Assembly (NCBI GenBank): GCA_003255065.1
Contig: QAOA01006662.1
Span: 400,809 to 464,808, forward strand
Origin: Cercis canadensis
Taxonomy: Eukaryota; Streptophyta; Magnoliopsida; Fabales; Fabaceae
Reading direction: 5' to 3'
DNA: 64,000 nt
Part shown: positions 26,401 through 39,100 of the stretch, piece by piece
Layout of the letters: each line of letters opens with the position of its first letter
Numbering within the stretch: the stretch's first letter is position 1
Notes under the pieces: model-generated
What the model saw: only the letters and a program-made list of their open reading frames with translations
The model's database searches: none
What the model was told of the DNA's origin: nothing
Program-made: the position numbers and the translations under genes

Positions 26401-29400
26401 AGCTCATCAAGTTACCTATGAAGAATCCAGTGGAGAGGATGTTGCTAATGTTCAGTTAACAAAGTCGCAGTTGGAGGTTCTACACCAGCTCCTTGGCCAT
26501 TCCTCATCTCCTATTTGCACCTTAGCTCTAAAAGGTATTGCTAATTCTGTTTCTACCCCTGACCTAGAACAATCAGCTCCTTGGATATTTGATTCAGGAG
26601 CCTCAGATCATATGACAGGTAACTCATCTCTATTTTCTGCTTATACCCCTTGCAAACATGATTTTCGGGTAAGAGTAGCAGATGGTACCAGATCACCTGT
26701 TGCTGGTTTTGGGACAATTAAATTGACTGATAATCTTGTCCTCAAATCTGTTCTCCATGTCCCAAACCTGTCTTGTAACCTAATATCCATTAGCAAACTG
26801 ACTAGGGACACTAAATGCCGTGTTAATTTCACCTCTAATTGCTGTGTTATATAGGAGCAGATCTCGGGGAAGATGATTGGTAGTGCTAGTATGGCTGATG
26901 GAGTCTATTTTTGGAACAAGCATGCTTCTTTGAATAAACAAGCACTCACCGTCAATGTGTCCAATGTTTCTAATTCTAGTCAAATTATGATGTGGCATCG
27001 TAGGTTAGGTCACCCCAACTTCTTGTATCTCAAAAGTTTGTTTCCAAACTTATTTATTAATGAGAATCCTAGTTCTTTTTCTTGTGAGATTTGTCAATTA
27101 GCAAAAAATACTCGAGCATCCTATGCTACAAAACCCTACGTTGCACTCATTCATAGTGATATTTGGGGAGCCTCCCGGGTTAAAAATATTTCAGGTGCTA
27201 GGTGGTTTATCACCTTTATAGATGATCACACATGGGTATGCTGGGTATATCTCTTACGGGAAAAATCTGAAGCCTCTCACACCTTCAAAAACTTCCACTC
27301 TATGGTCCAAAATCAGTTCCACACCAATATTCAAACCTTAAGGACTGATAATGGCAGGGAGTATTTTAATTCTATTTTAGGAGAATATCTTACATCCCAT
27401 GGTATAATTCATGAGAGTTCTTGTGCCCATACCCCCCAACAAAATGGGATTTCTGAGAGAAAAAACCGCCACCTCCTAGAAGTCACTAGGTCCCTTATGT
27501 TTACCATGAATGTACCAAACTATCTATGGGGAGAGGCAGTTTTAACTGCAGCCTATCTCATAAACCGAATGCCATCCAAAGTTCTTAACCTTCATACACC
27601 ACTCTCGGTTTTCCAAAAGAACTTTCCTCACTATAGGTTTTCCTCTCTAACTCCAAAAATATTTGGGTGTAAGGCCTTTTGTTCACTCTCATTTTCCCAG
27701 ACTGTCTAAACTTGATCCTAGGGCACATAGGTGTGTGTTTGTTGGGTGCTCACCTACTCAAAAGGGATATAAATGCTATTCTCCCACTCTCAAACGCCTA
27801 TTTGTGTCCAAAGATGTCTCTTTTTTTGAAACTGACCCTTACTTTCCCCCCTCTCAACTTCAGGGGGAGAATATAGGTGAAGTTGAGTGTAGGGAAATCA
27901 ATTTTGAACTTGAATCTACACCTACTGATCCTGTACAGACAGAACTGAAATCTGGACCTATAACCCTGCATTTTGACCCTACTCCCTTACCTATCTCATA
28001 CCCAAGTGTGGATCCCATGCCTCCTAAAAATAGTCAACCAGAACCTGAACCTGTGACAATACCAGAACCAGAACCTGAACCTGTGACAATACCAGAAACT
28101 GAACAACCAAAAATGCTTGTTTATTCAAGAAGGAATCCTTCTTCAAAGGGAGATAAGTTAGACAAACAGCAAGGCCAAGAATCTGAGCCAAATATCCGCT
28201 CCAGCAGCACTAAGAATCCTGCAAAACCAGCTCAGAACCATACAGAGCCACAACAGAACCTTGAAGACTTCCCAATTGCCATTAGAAAAGGGGTAAGAAC
28301 ATGTACAAAACATCCTATCTCTAAATTTGTTTCATTGGAAAATTTATCCCCTGGATTTCGTGCCTTTTCTGCTCATCTTTCCGAAACAGAAATTCCTAAA
28401 CATATAGATGAGGCCCTTTCCAAACCATAATGGAAGAAAGCTGTCTTAGAGGAGATGAATGCCCTTGAAAAAAATGGCACATGGGAGCTCAAGAACCTAC
28501 CTACGGGGAAGAAAACAGTTGGCTGTAAATGGGTGTTCACCATTAAATACAAAAGTGATGGAAGCATAGACAGGTACAAAGCAAGGTTGGTTGCTAAGGG
28601 TTTTACTCAAACCTATGGGATAGACTATCAAGAAACGTTTGCACCTGTGGCCAAACTAAACACAACAAGAGTTCTGTTGTCCTTGGCTGCAAATTCAGAT
28701 TGGCCACTCCACCAACTAGATGTGAAGAACGCCTTTCTCAATGGAAGGCTAAATGAAGAAGTTTACATGGACATACCACCTGGTTTTGAGGGGCAGAAAG
28801 GAAAGGTGTGCAGATTAAAAAGGGCTCTCTATGGGCTGAAACAGTCTCCTAGAGCATGGTTCGAAAGGCTGACCCAAGTTGTGAAGAAAAGAGGGTACAA
28901 TCAGGGCCAAACAGATCACACTATGTTTTTCAGACACTCAATAGACGGCAAAATCACCATCCTCATTGTCTATGTGGATGACATGGTTATAACCGGTAAT
29001 GATTTAGGAGAAATTCAACTCTTGAAGAGATATCTCAGCACAGCATTTGAGCTAAAAGACCTAGGACCCCTAAAATATTTCCTAGGAATGGAGGTAGCTC
29101 GAAGTCACACCGGTATTTCCATATCACAGAAAAAATATGTGCTGGATCTGTTACAAGAAACTGGTATGTTGGGCTGTAAACCAGCTGATACACCTATGGA
29201 GCGTAATAAAAAACTAGGTGATGAGGATGTAGGCAGTGACATAGACAAGGGAAGGTACCAGTGCCTTGTTGGTAGATTAATTTACCTCTCTCACACAAGG
29301 CCAGATATTGCATTCCCTGTAAGTGTAGTGAGCCAATTCATGCACTCTCCTAAAGAAGGGCACTTGGAGGCAGTTTACAGAATTTTGAGATATTTGAAAG

Positions 29401-32400
29401 GGACTCCTGGAAAGGGTCTGTTTTTTAGAAGGGGAGGTCCAAGATGTGTTGAAATCTTCACTGATGCAGATTGGGCAGGTTCTGTCATTGATAGGCGCTC
29501 AACCTCAGGGTATTGCACTTACATGTGGGGCAACCTTGTAACTTGGAGAAGCAAGAAACAATCTGTGGTTGCTCGAAGTACTGCTGAGGCTGAATATAGG
29601 GCCTTGGCTCATGGTGTATGTGAAGGTATTTGGCTAAAACGCATGTTAAGAAAGCTTCGGGTTCCTAGTTATATGCCTATAAAGCTCTACTGTGACAACA
29701 AAGCTGTTGTGAGTATTGCTCACAATCCTGTCCATCATGATAGAACTAAGCATGCGGAGATAGACAGATGCTTCATCAAAGAAAAGATAGACAATGGTAC
29801 TATTAATCTACGGTACCTGCCCACAGCACAACAAGTTGTAGATGTGCTTACCAAGAGTCTTCCTAAGCCTCGGTTTAATGCACTAACAAGCAAGCTGGGC
29901 ATGATTAATATCTATGCCTCAGCTTGAGGGGGAGTGTTGGAATCCCGGAAGTTATGGGATTGAATCAGGATTGACAATCAAGGAGAATGATTGACTTTCC
30001 GTATATAGCTCATTTAATAGGATAGCTGTAAATCCCTTAGATTAAGCAGTATTTATTTGTAATTTCCTAGATTAGACTATTTCTGATTTTGAGGGATTGA
30101 TTGGTTGTATCAAATCCCTATAAATTCACAGCTCCTTCACCATTTAGGTAAGGAAGCCAATACAGAATTTCTACATCCCTTTACAACCAGTCGAGCCTTC
30201 AGACAATCTATTTGGCCATCAGGGCCAACTTTGACTGTATAAACCCAACGACAACCAACTGTAAATTTTTCACATCGGAGGGGAACCAAATCCCAAGTGG
30301 TATTGGAGTCTAAGGCAGCCATTTCATCAATCATTGCCTTACGCCACCCTAGGTTGGAAAGAGCTTCACCTATATTTTTAGGAATCGAAATAGAAGACAA
30401 AGAGCAGAATATGGTGGAGACAAATAGTGATAGCTCACAAAATTGTAAATAGGGTGAGGGTTGCGAGTAGAACGAATACCTTTGTAGTCAGCAATGGAAC
30501 GATCCATGTCAGAAATCGGAATTGGAGAAGCAACCGGAGCAAAAGAGAAGTCCACTGGGTTAGTGCAAGACTGTCACTAGTGGTAGGGTTGTTTGCAATT
30601 GCAGGGCTCTTAGTGGCAAGACTCTCAGTGACGGAGCTCTTAACAGGTTCGGGTTGAGGTCGACAATGGTAGGTGAGGAAAGGAGGGGCCGAGTCAGCAG
30701 AGGAAATAGTCTGTAGAACAGGACTAGTGCAAAAAATAGGAAGAAGAGTAGCAACGGTAGAACGTTTTGGAACATTAGAATGTCCTGAAGAGGGGAAGAA
30801 TGGGGTTGTCTCAAAGAAAGTAACATCATGGGAGACTATATAACGTTTGAGTGTAGGAGAGAAACAACAATAACCCTTTTGCAAGCGGGAATAACCCAAA
30901 AAGACACATTTGAGAGATTTAGCTTGTAACTTATCTTTACCTAGAGTGAGATCATGAACAAAACACGTGCAACCAAAGACACAAAGAGGAAGAGAGTAGA
31001 GTGGCTGATTGAGAAATAAAAGAGAATGAGGCACTTGATTTTGTAATACTGAGGATGGCATCCAATTAATCAGATAACGAGGTGATAACCGCGTCTCCTA
31101 AAAAATGCAGCAGAAGATTGTTATGAAGGAGGAGAGTACGCGCAGCCTCAATTAGGTGTTTGTTTTTCCGCTCAGCCACCCCATTTTGTTGAGGGGTATG
31201 ACCGTATGAGCATAAGAGGATTGATCGAGAACACCCTAAGAAGTCATAAAAGATTGAAAGGGAGCAAAGAAATATTCATGTGCATTATCACTCCTCAAGG
31301 TGCGAGTTGTGATACCAAACTAAGTTTTAATCTCTGAGCAAAAGGTTTGAAAAATAGAAAATAGTTTAGAACGGTTTTTCATTAGAAATAACCAAGTACA
31401 TCGAGAAAAATCATCGACAAAGGTTACAAAGTACTGAAAACCCAAAGTTGAGTTGACTCAACTAGGACCCCATACATCAGAATGAACTAAGGCAAAGGAA
31501 GACTCAATTTGTTTATTTACATGACTAGGAAACGAACTACAAGCATGTTTTCCTAATTGACAAGACTCACATTCTAAAGTAGAGATATGAGAAAGGCTAG
31601 GCACCATCTTTTGGAGTTTCTATAAACTGGGATGTCCCAAACAATGGTGGAGAAGTTCAGGTGAATCAACAGCAGTACAAGTCACAGGAGGTGATAATGT
31701 GGTGAGGTAGTATAATCCATGGGACTCACACCCTACTCTAATCGTCCTCCCAGTGTCTCGATCCTGCACAAGAACCAAATTAGCTACAAAGGTAACAGAA
31801 TAAGATAGGGTCTGGGTTAATTTGCTAACAAAGATCAAATTAAATGGACACCCTGGTACAAAAAGAACGGAATTTAAAGATAAAGAATGCAAGGGCTTGG
31901 CTTGACCAAGCCATTAGCTAAGGTAACAGTGGACAGTGAATTAGAGTAAGTGAGATTAGAGAATAGGTTCTTGTTACCAGTCATGTGATTTGAAGTACCA
32001 GAATCAAGAACCTTGGGTCCAAGTGAGGATGATTGAGAGATGCAAGCAATAGGATTACCAATATGAGCAACAGAGGCTATGGAGGTGGACTGCTTTGTCT
32101 CTTGGAATTGCAGGAACCCATTATAGTCAGCAGCAGATATAGATACAACACTAGATGAAGAATCATACTGTGCAACATTCACAGTCTTAGTAGGTCGACA
32201 TGAAGGAGAAAACAATGGTCCACTGTGTGCCCAATTTTATGGCAGTGAGTACATCGAGGTCGATCCCTGTTTCAAAAACGCTGATAACCACATCCTCCTT
32301 TACTATCCTCTCAATGGTTCACCTGAGAGGCTAGAATAGTAGAATCAGTCAGGGTATCAGAAACAGAAACACTTGTAGGTGCTGAAATACGAATCAGCTG

Positions 32401-35400
32401 CTCAAACATGGTATCCATAGTAGGAACCCCAGGATTGGCCAGAATTTGATTGCAGACTGAATCCAATTCAGATGGCAAGTAGGTTAGTGCAAGAACCATG
32501 AAGAATTTGCCGCGATGTTCCTCTTGTTGTGCAACATTAGTTGAAAAGGGCATCATCCCATTGAATTCATGTTGAAGAGTCTCAATCTCCCTAGATAGGT
32601 TTGCATATCCAGATCTTGTTTCTTAATCGTCTTCATATTGGAGAAAACATTGTGAAGACGATTTATATCATTTGAGTAGAGCTTCTTGCCTTTGTGCCAA
32701 ACTTCATAACAAGTATGATATGGCCGATATTGGCCAACAAGAACATGATCAATAGACTACCAGAGAACATTGTAAAGATATGCATCAACCTGTTTCCACC
32801 TAGGCTTATCCTTATTAGGGATATCTTTAACTTGTTTCACCAAGTGTTCCTCATGGCCCTGGCCTAAGAACCACAATTCCATAGAAACAAACCATGTCAT
32901 GTAGTTACCAGAACCATTTAATTTTTCAGAACAGATAGTTGGAGTAGAAGAGAGAGTGTGGAATCGTTGACGTGTAGTGGTATCAGTGTTTGAAGAAGCC
33001 ATTTGGATCTGTTGGTTCCAAAACAAAGTCCTAATCTTTAAAAAATGGAAGAGAACAGAACTGATGCGATGCTGTTCAGATCTGATAACACCAAAATAAG
33101 GGCAGGAATGGGTCGGAAATACGATGGAGGAGGGATTTGGAAGGTTTCACTGTGATCAGAGAAGCCACGCGCCTCCACGCACGGAAGAAGCTGTCGGCAC
33201 GTGGGAGTCACTTGCAGAGCTGGCGGTGGCGTGTGTGGGCACGTGCAAATGCGGATGGCGATGTGGTTCCTGGGTTTCACCAGGCGGAGGCTTCTAGCTT
33301 TGACTATGGAGCTGGATTTTGAAAACTTGAATCCTAGGGTGGCTAGAAAGAGGCACAGCCACTAAACCCTAGTAATAAGAACACTGCTGGAGTAAAAACA
33401 CAGCAGGGGAGAGAATATTCACCGCTGGAAAAGTGCACATTGGGAAGGGAGAAATTTTTCTCACTAAAATTGCTTTGATACCATGTGAGAAATGATGGAA
33501 GTGTGTGAGAGTAGCTTCTCACAGGTATTATTTATATTAACTGTACAATAAATGCAGGCCTAATCATGGTTCTAATCACATCCTAGTTACAAGCCTAGAT
33601 ATAAGCTATAATAATTGCAATATTCACAGTCAATCAATATTTTAATATTCTAACAATATTAATGCAAACATTCAGCTTCAATTACATGTTTGCTGCAATA
33701 ATTGAAGAATTTTACAGAAACAAAGTCAGAGTCCACTGCTTTGATAGTGTACTGTTGTGGGACTGATTTATGAAACCTTCCTACTATGCCTTGTGGTGGA
33801 CTGTTGAGGTTCCAAAGTTGTGGATTTGAGGTGCAAAATTGCAGAAAGAAGAATTTGATAGCATATTGTTGTGGGACTGATTTATGAAACCTTCCTACTA
33901 TGTAATGGCTTTGGCATAAGATATTGGTAAGGTTGAGTTTTAGAAGATAAAAGAATGCTGAATTTTGGCTATATGTTTGCTGGCCTTTCTAGCAGAAGAA
34001 AAATTATGGACTTTTAGATGGTAAGGGTTTGAGTATTGAAGCTAAAGGCCAAAAAAGTAGGTCTTACAGAGTAAGAAGATAAGTATTGAGTGGAATTATA
34101 AGTAGATTGGGGAAATCGTTTGTAGGTTTGTGTAGAAAAACGGTAGTGCAAACTAAGAGTACTAGCACAAGACCAACAACCACACAAGTGAAGATAAAAT
34201 CAAAAACAGAACAAGCAACTCAAAAGATGTGGACAATCAAAGTTCTGAAGAAATACTTCACTATATTGACTTTTGAATTGCTTACATTCAAATTACATCA
34301 GAGATACATATTTATGTAGCTTTTTAGATGATTCTAGAGATGAATTAAACTAATCTGACTTCTTACTGCTACCAGCTACCTTGATAATACAAGATAGTAA
34401 TCTTGTTAACATGCCATAGTGACTAATGCTGAGATTAGTATTAACTACTCAGTATCATACTAAGAGGCAAAATAATGAACTTGACCAACCAACCACTGTA
34501 ATTCATTTGCACCAAAAAAATCAACTTTGCTGTTTTCAACAGTTTGTTATAAAGGAGTGAACAGTAAGCAGCATGAGTAGTGATGTGATAGCTGCTGAAT
34601 GGATTAGTATCCAGGAATGACAGGAGATGAAGAAGAAGGAGGAAAATTTGTGTGGTAAGCCTTTTGAGAAATCTAAAACTCTCCTTGACACAACTCATAT
34701 CTCAGTTTTTATGTCTACTGAATTTGAAAATACAATGCGGGATATACATAGGAAAAAGTGAAACTAATCCTAACTTGTAGAGAATTTCAAGACTTATTAG
34801 ATTTAGGATTAAACAAACTAAAGGCTAAGGCTACATAGAGATGCTTAATAGACCTAATAAACAATTATATAGATTCTGATCTGAGGAGAATTCAGCAAAA
34901 CAGGAAGTATTAGATGTAGCCCGTGATGATACTGAGACTTAGTTATAATACTACACCATTGGACCAGTAACATAATGATGTAGGACTGCAATGGGGTTAG
35001 GCTGAAATTAGGGTTTTCAGGGCTGGTTAAAAGGGTAGAAAGGTGGAAAATTGATAGCTTAGGGTTTGTGTATGAAGGAAGGGGTATTTTGGAGGCTATA
35101 GGATGGGTTGTTAAGGACAAATAGGTGGCTGTTTATGGCTGTGAATAGGGGCAGCGGGAATCAAGTTTCTAGGTGCAGGGCAGATCTAAAGATTAGTAGA
35201 AATTGTGTAAAGAAATTAGAAAAAGTAGAAAGAAGAAGAAAAAACCTAGGAGTCACACTTAGGGTTTGATGGCATCATGCAATCAAGAAGGCAGCATACT
35301 TGTATTTTCTCTTTTTTATTTTATTTTATTTTTATATAAAACTCTGAATAAAAGAAAGCATTACAACTCTTACTAGACCTTCTATGACTTGTGCTACAAA

Positions 35401-36078
35401 AATTAGAAATAGTTTCCTTATCTTGTAAGGATTAAGACTTCCTAGATCCATAAGGAAAACCTAGACATTAAAATAAGACCCAATAACAACTAAATAACAT
35501 AAGCCCAATCCCAAAGGAAACTAAGGCCTTGTGTGACCAAAAATAACTAAAAGTAGTGCAAAATTACTAAAATACCCCTAAAAGAAAATTACAATCAGCC
35601 CATAATTAAAATTGTACCAAAATACTAAGATGATTTTATGTTTAAACTTAGCCTTCCTTGATGCTAATCTATCCTCCGTCACTTAATAACTGCCCTTTAT
35701 TTTGAACGAAGTGGAATTCTTTCTTTTGGCTGTGTCTTCTAAATCAATTTAATTTTGCCACCTACCTATGTCAGCTGCCTTGGGTCATTCTCCCCATGAC
35801 TGTATTTAAAGAGATCTTTTGATCAGTCCTATGCAGTAAAGTAGTTCTTTGATCATGCATGTTGAAGGTTGATTGGCCTGAACAAGTAGGTTTTCCTGTG
35901 AAATACTATGGAACTTCTGTAGATTGATCGTTAACAATATGATCAAATCAAATGTTTGATAGTTTGTGGCACCCCTGTGCAACTGAACCCTTGGGCTGAT
36001 TGATAGTGGGTCCTTTTCCTTTTTTCCCCACTTATCTTTGTGTTTGTGTGTCTGTGTGAGAAAGAGAGAGAGAGAATT

Positions 36079-36112
<34 letters not shown>

Positions 36113-39100
36113 GAGAGGGAGGCAGATGGGGTCATTTAGCATTTTGTTAGTGGTTGATATTTGGCTTGTCTTTTTGTTGATGTATGCCAGGCTTCTTGTT
36201 ACATTTCATTAATCACTCTGTGGAGCTAAGCTATTTACATTTCTTATGATAGGTTCCTACAGTTGGTTGTTCTATTAATAGACAACATTGAATTTCTTAT
36301 GCTTCTAAGTTTTCTTTCTTTATGTCCTTTCCTCTGAGGTACAATTATGTCTAGAAGAGTATAAATGACTGTTCCTACTAACTAGTTTGAGAAATATTTG
36401 TAAATATTACTTTGTTATGATTATTCAAAATTGGGGGGATTGTAAACAGCAAGGAAAAAGGAAAAGGACTAACAGGTGCAGTTATCAATGACAAGGGTTG
36501 GTTTTTATGTCACAAAAATAATTTTAGGTGCTTATTTTGATTTTGGCAGAAGAAGAAATATTAAGGATAGGAAACAAGAAGTTCAAAAATATAAGAGAAC
36601 ATGATATCCTCTTGAAATCCTAGGCAGACCAAAAAAGGAAAAAAGGCTACAAAATATCAAGGATGCATTAATGCTGTCCAATCCCTTTGCATATCTGAAA
36701 TGGAAAACCCCTTTAGAAAGACCATTGGCATAATGCCAAAGATTTAGCTGCTTATTTTATAACCAGTTAAAAAAATTCTCTTCTTAGACAGTGTGGAAGC
36801 TTGTGACATTGTGATATTTGAAAGCTGCCAGTTCCTTGTGCCTGCTTATTTTCTTTAATAATTTAGTTCCTAGATAACCATCTAAGTTGCTTAGTCAGTT
36901 TGGAAAACGACCACTGTCTAAGCTGAAATTAACTTATCGCCCTTTATTTTCTAAAAGCTTGATAACAGCTAATTTTGCATTTTGTTTTTATCCTCCATCA
37001 TGAGATCTTAAAGTTCTGCTAAACTATTTCTTATATTGTTGACATGGATGTGATTTGGAAATATTTTCCTCCTATCTTCATGAACTGCTTTTAATGGATG
37101 GCAGAAAGTATCAGAATTGATCAATTGTTGTGCTGAGCTTTTGCAAATAAGAACAACTTCTGCTGCGGAGAGAGCACTAGAACAAATTAATGAGGCATTG
37201 ATGATATGCTCATACTCTGAAAAATTACTTGAAATGAAAGCAGAGGCTCTTTTGATGGTTTGTGCCTCTATCTTATTATATGCTGACACTTTACTAAGAC
37301 TAAATTATGTCAAAAGTCAGATGTAAGCTTTCTGTGCAAGGTTTAACAATAAGACCAGTTGAGTCTGTGTTGGATAACTTTTGCTTCAAATATCAGCTGT
37401 GTAGATATGAGGAAGTGATTCAGCTTTGTGACCAGACCCTTGGTTCTGCTGAAAAGAATTCTCATTCATTGGATGCTGACACTCAGATCACAAAGTTGGA
37501 TAATTTGCAACTCTCAAAAAGCTTCTACTTCAGGCTGTGGAGGTGCTCAATGGTGCTTAAATCCTACTTTCACCTAGGAAAGCTTGAAGAAGGTCTTTCT
37601 TCAATGGAGAAACAAGACCAAAAGGTGTCTGCCATAAACAAGTAAGAGTTACTGACCTTTGAGTCCATAGCCCCCCTCTGCCCCTCTCCCCCAAATGGGA
37701 ACAAAAGGAAAAAATGAAAAAGAAAAAAAGAATATGTTTGATGGTGATAATGGTAGTGTTTTATGGACATGAGCTTTGATACTGATCTGCAGGAGTGGAA
37801 GCAATGTTTTGGAATCACTGATACCGCTAGCTGGTACAGTACGTGAGCTGTTGCGTCACAAGGTTAGCTTATGCTTTATCATAAATCCATAATTTTCCCA
37901 TAAAAAATATGTTGTTACTATTGAATTTAAACTGAATTTTGTATGAAGAGATGTTCACACATCATAAGCCTTCTCACCTGGTGTTGTGTTCATTTTTCTA
38001 CTGGTTGTGTTTTGCTATTTTGCTCTTATGTTTGGTTTTGAAGAGAAAATGGATTTAAGATTTCAAAAACCATTTCATCCCACAAGCTTAAGCTATTAGA
38101 AAAAGGCCTAGGAATGCTTTTATATCGAACATGCCCTTGCACAAGCCTGCTCATACCTTGAGCTGAAATTTAATTTATTTTTGAGAAATGGGGGTGGTAG
38201 GGATTGAACTCCTGATCACTTGATCATAGATTCTTTGATACCATGTCAATAACTATTTCATCGCAAAGACTTAAAGCTATAATTAGAAGGCCCAATAATG
38301 GTTTTATATCTAAAATAAGTCCTACTCAAAGTGTATTTTAATATTTCCAAGAGGATTAAATTACAGCCTTAGCTGTTGGTTTTGGCTTGATTAGAACGTT
38401 TCTCAGTTGTTAAATAAAAAGGATGATGCTGTAATAATTAAACTTGAAGTACTTTATGATCTGATAATGACGTAAGGACAGCCGAAGGCTTAGGACTTAA
38501 TAGGTCAGGGTCAGGGTCTTCTTGGATGGATTAATGGTAGAAAATTGGTGAATTGAAGGCTCACCGGGGGCATGTGATGATGTGGTTTGGAAGCCATAGC
38601 TTTACAGGTTGAATTGCTGACTGTTTGACTGCTGTGAATGATACCTGCAAAATTAGGATTTTGGGTTTGATTTGTTCTAGGTTAGATTCAAGCAAGAGCC
38701 AATGAGGGTTGAGGAAAATGAAATTCCAATTCTGTGCTTCAAAGGAAACAGGTCCGATCAAAGCTTTTTGCTGATGTGATCATGCATTCTTGATATTAGT
38801 GCTTCCAATATCAGATAATCTCCTTTATTTAAAAAGAGAATAGAATTTCACTTCATTGTATCTGATCTATTTTTGATAGGCATGTGTAGAAGGTTTGAGA
38901 AGTTTTAAGCCTTGGCTTCAAGAGTTAGATTGATATGACTCCATCTGTTCTTGATGATAGAATAGAAGATAATTCACAGCTAAGCTGAATAAAAACTGAG
39001 TGAATCATCAATATCTTTGTTAGAGTGATAAAGGATTGTAGTCTGCTTTTATTCTGTTAATATGGATCTAGAATAAAATGAGTAATATATACTACTATAT

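Larger units (their letters stand above)
25227..30175 (+). mobile_element. Young Ty1/copia element nested in W (element N)
   Basis: The element is 4949 bp with 241-bp LTRs (25227-25467, 29935-30175) and a perfect target duplication TCCCT on both sides (25222-25226, 30176-30180). The primer site TGGTATCAGAGC follows the left LTR; a G-rich tract (TTGAGGGGGAG) precedes the right one. Parts in order: gag (about 25550-26280), CCHC knuckle near 26300 ([14 protein letters not shown]), protease near 26590 ([11 protein letters not shown]), integrase (about 26990-27700, WHRRLGHPN and [14 protein letters not shown]), reverse transcriptase (about 28450-29200, [11 protein letters not shown]) and RNase H (about 29450-29900). 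LTRs differ at 4 of 241 sites by eye, so insertion is recent. It has a few interruptions, so it looks nearly whole but not intact. It lies sense to the host gene. Confidence 0.92.
23739..33632 (-). mobile_element. Ty1/copia fossil in intron 3, antisense to host (element W)
   Basis: Paired 149-bp LTRs bound it. On the minus strand the parts are: primer site next to the right LTR (TGGTATCAAAGC), a GC-rich leader (about 33450-33010), gag (about 33000-32250), protease (about 32030, [11 protein letters not shown]), integrase (about 31750-30900), reverse transcriptase (split near 30176/25226 by a nested element), RNase H (about 24380-23900) and polypurine tract (rc of CTCCCCCTAAAG). Integrase before RT defines Ty1/copia. 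The polyprotein is related to that of element X at 41 kb. The LTRs differ at about 15 of 149 sites by eye, making it the oldest copia here. It carries many interruptions. I did not find a clean 5-bp target duplication. Confidence 0.88.
33633..37104. other. Intron 3, last part
   Basis: No exon or protein-coding gene is supported. It contains a 47-bp direct repeat, a 31-base G run at 36081-36111 next to a GA microsatellite, and long AT-rich stretches. Some phrases (for example around 34970-35060) loosely resemble 38470-38560 in intron 6, so an unrecognised dispersed repeat may be present in both. Confidence 0.55.

Noticed and set aside
33637-33641. ATATT as target duplication of element W
   Set aside because: It matches the left flank only if the right LTR is four bases longer than its partner, so I do not claim it.
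35806-36135. Proline-rich minus-strand frame
   Set aside because: The proline run is only the translation of the 31-base G homopolymer.
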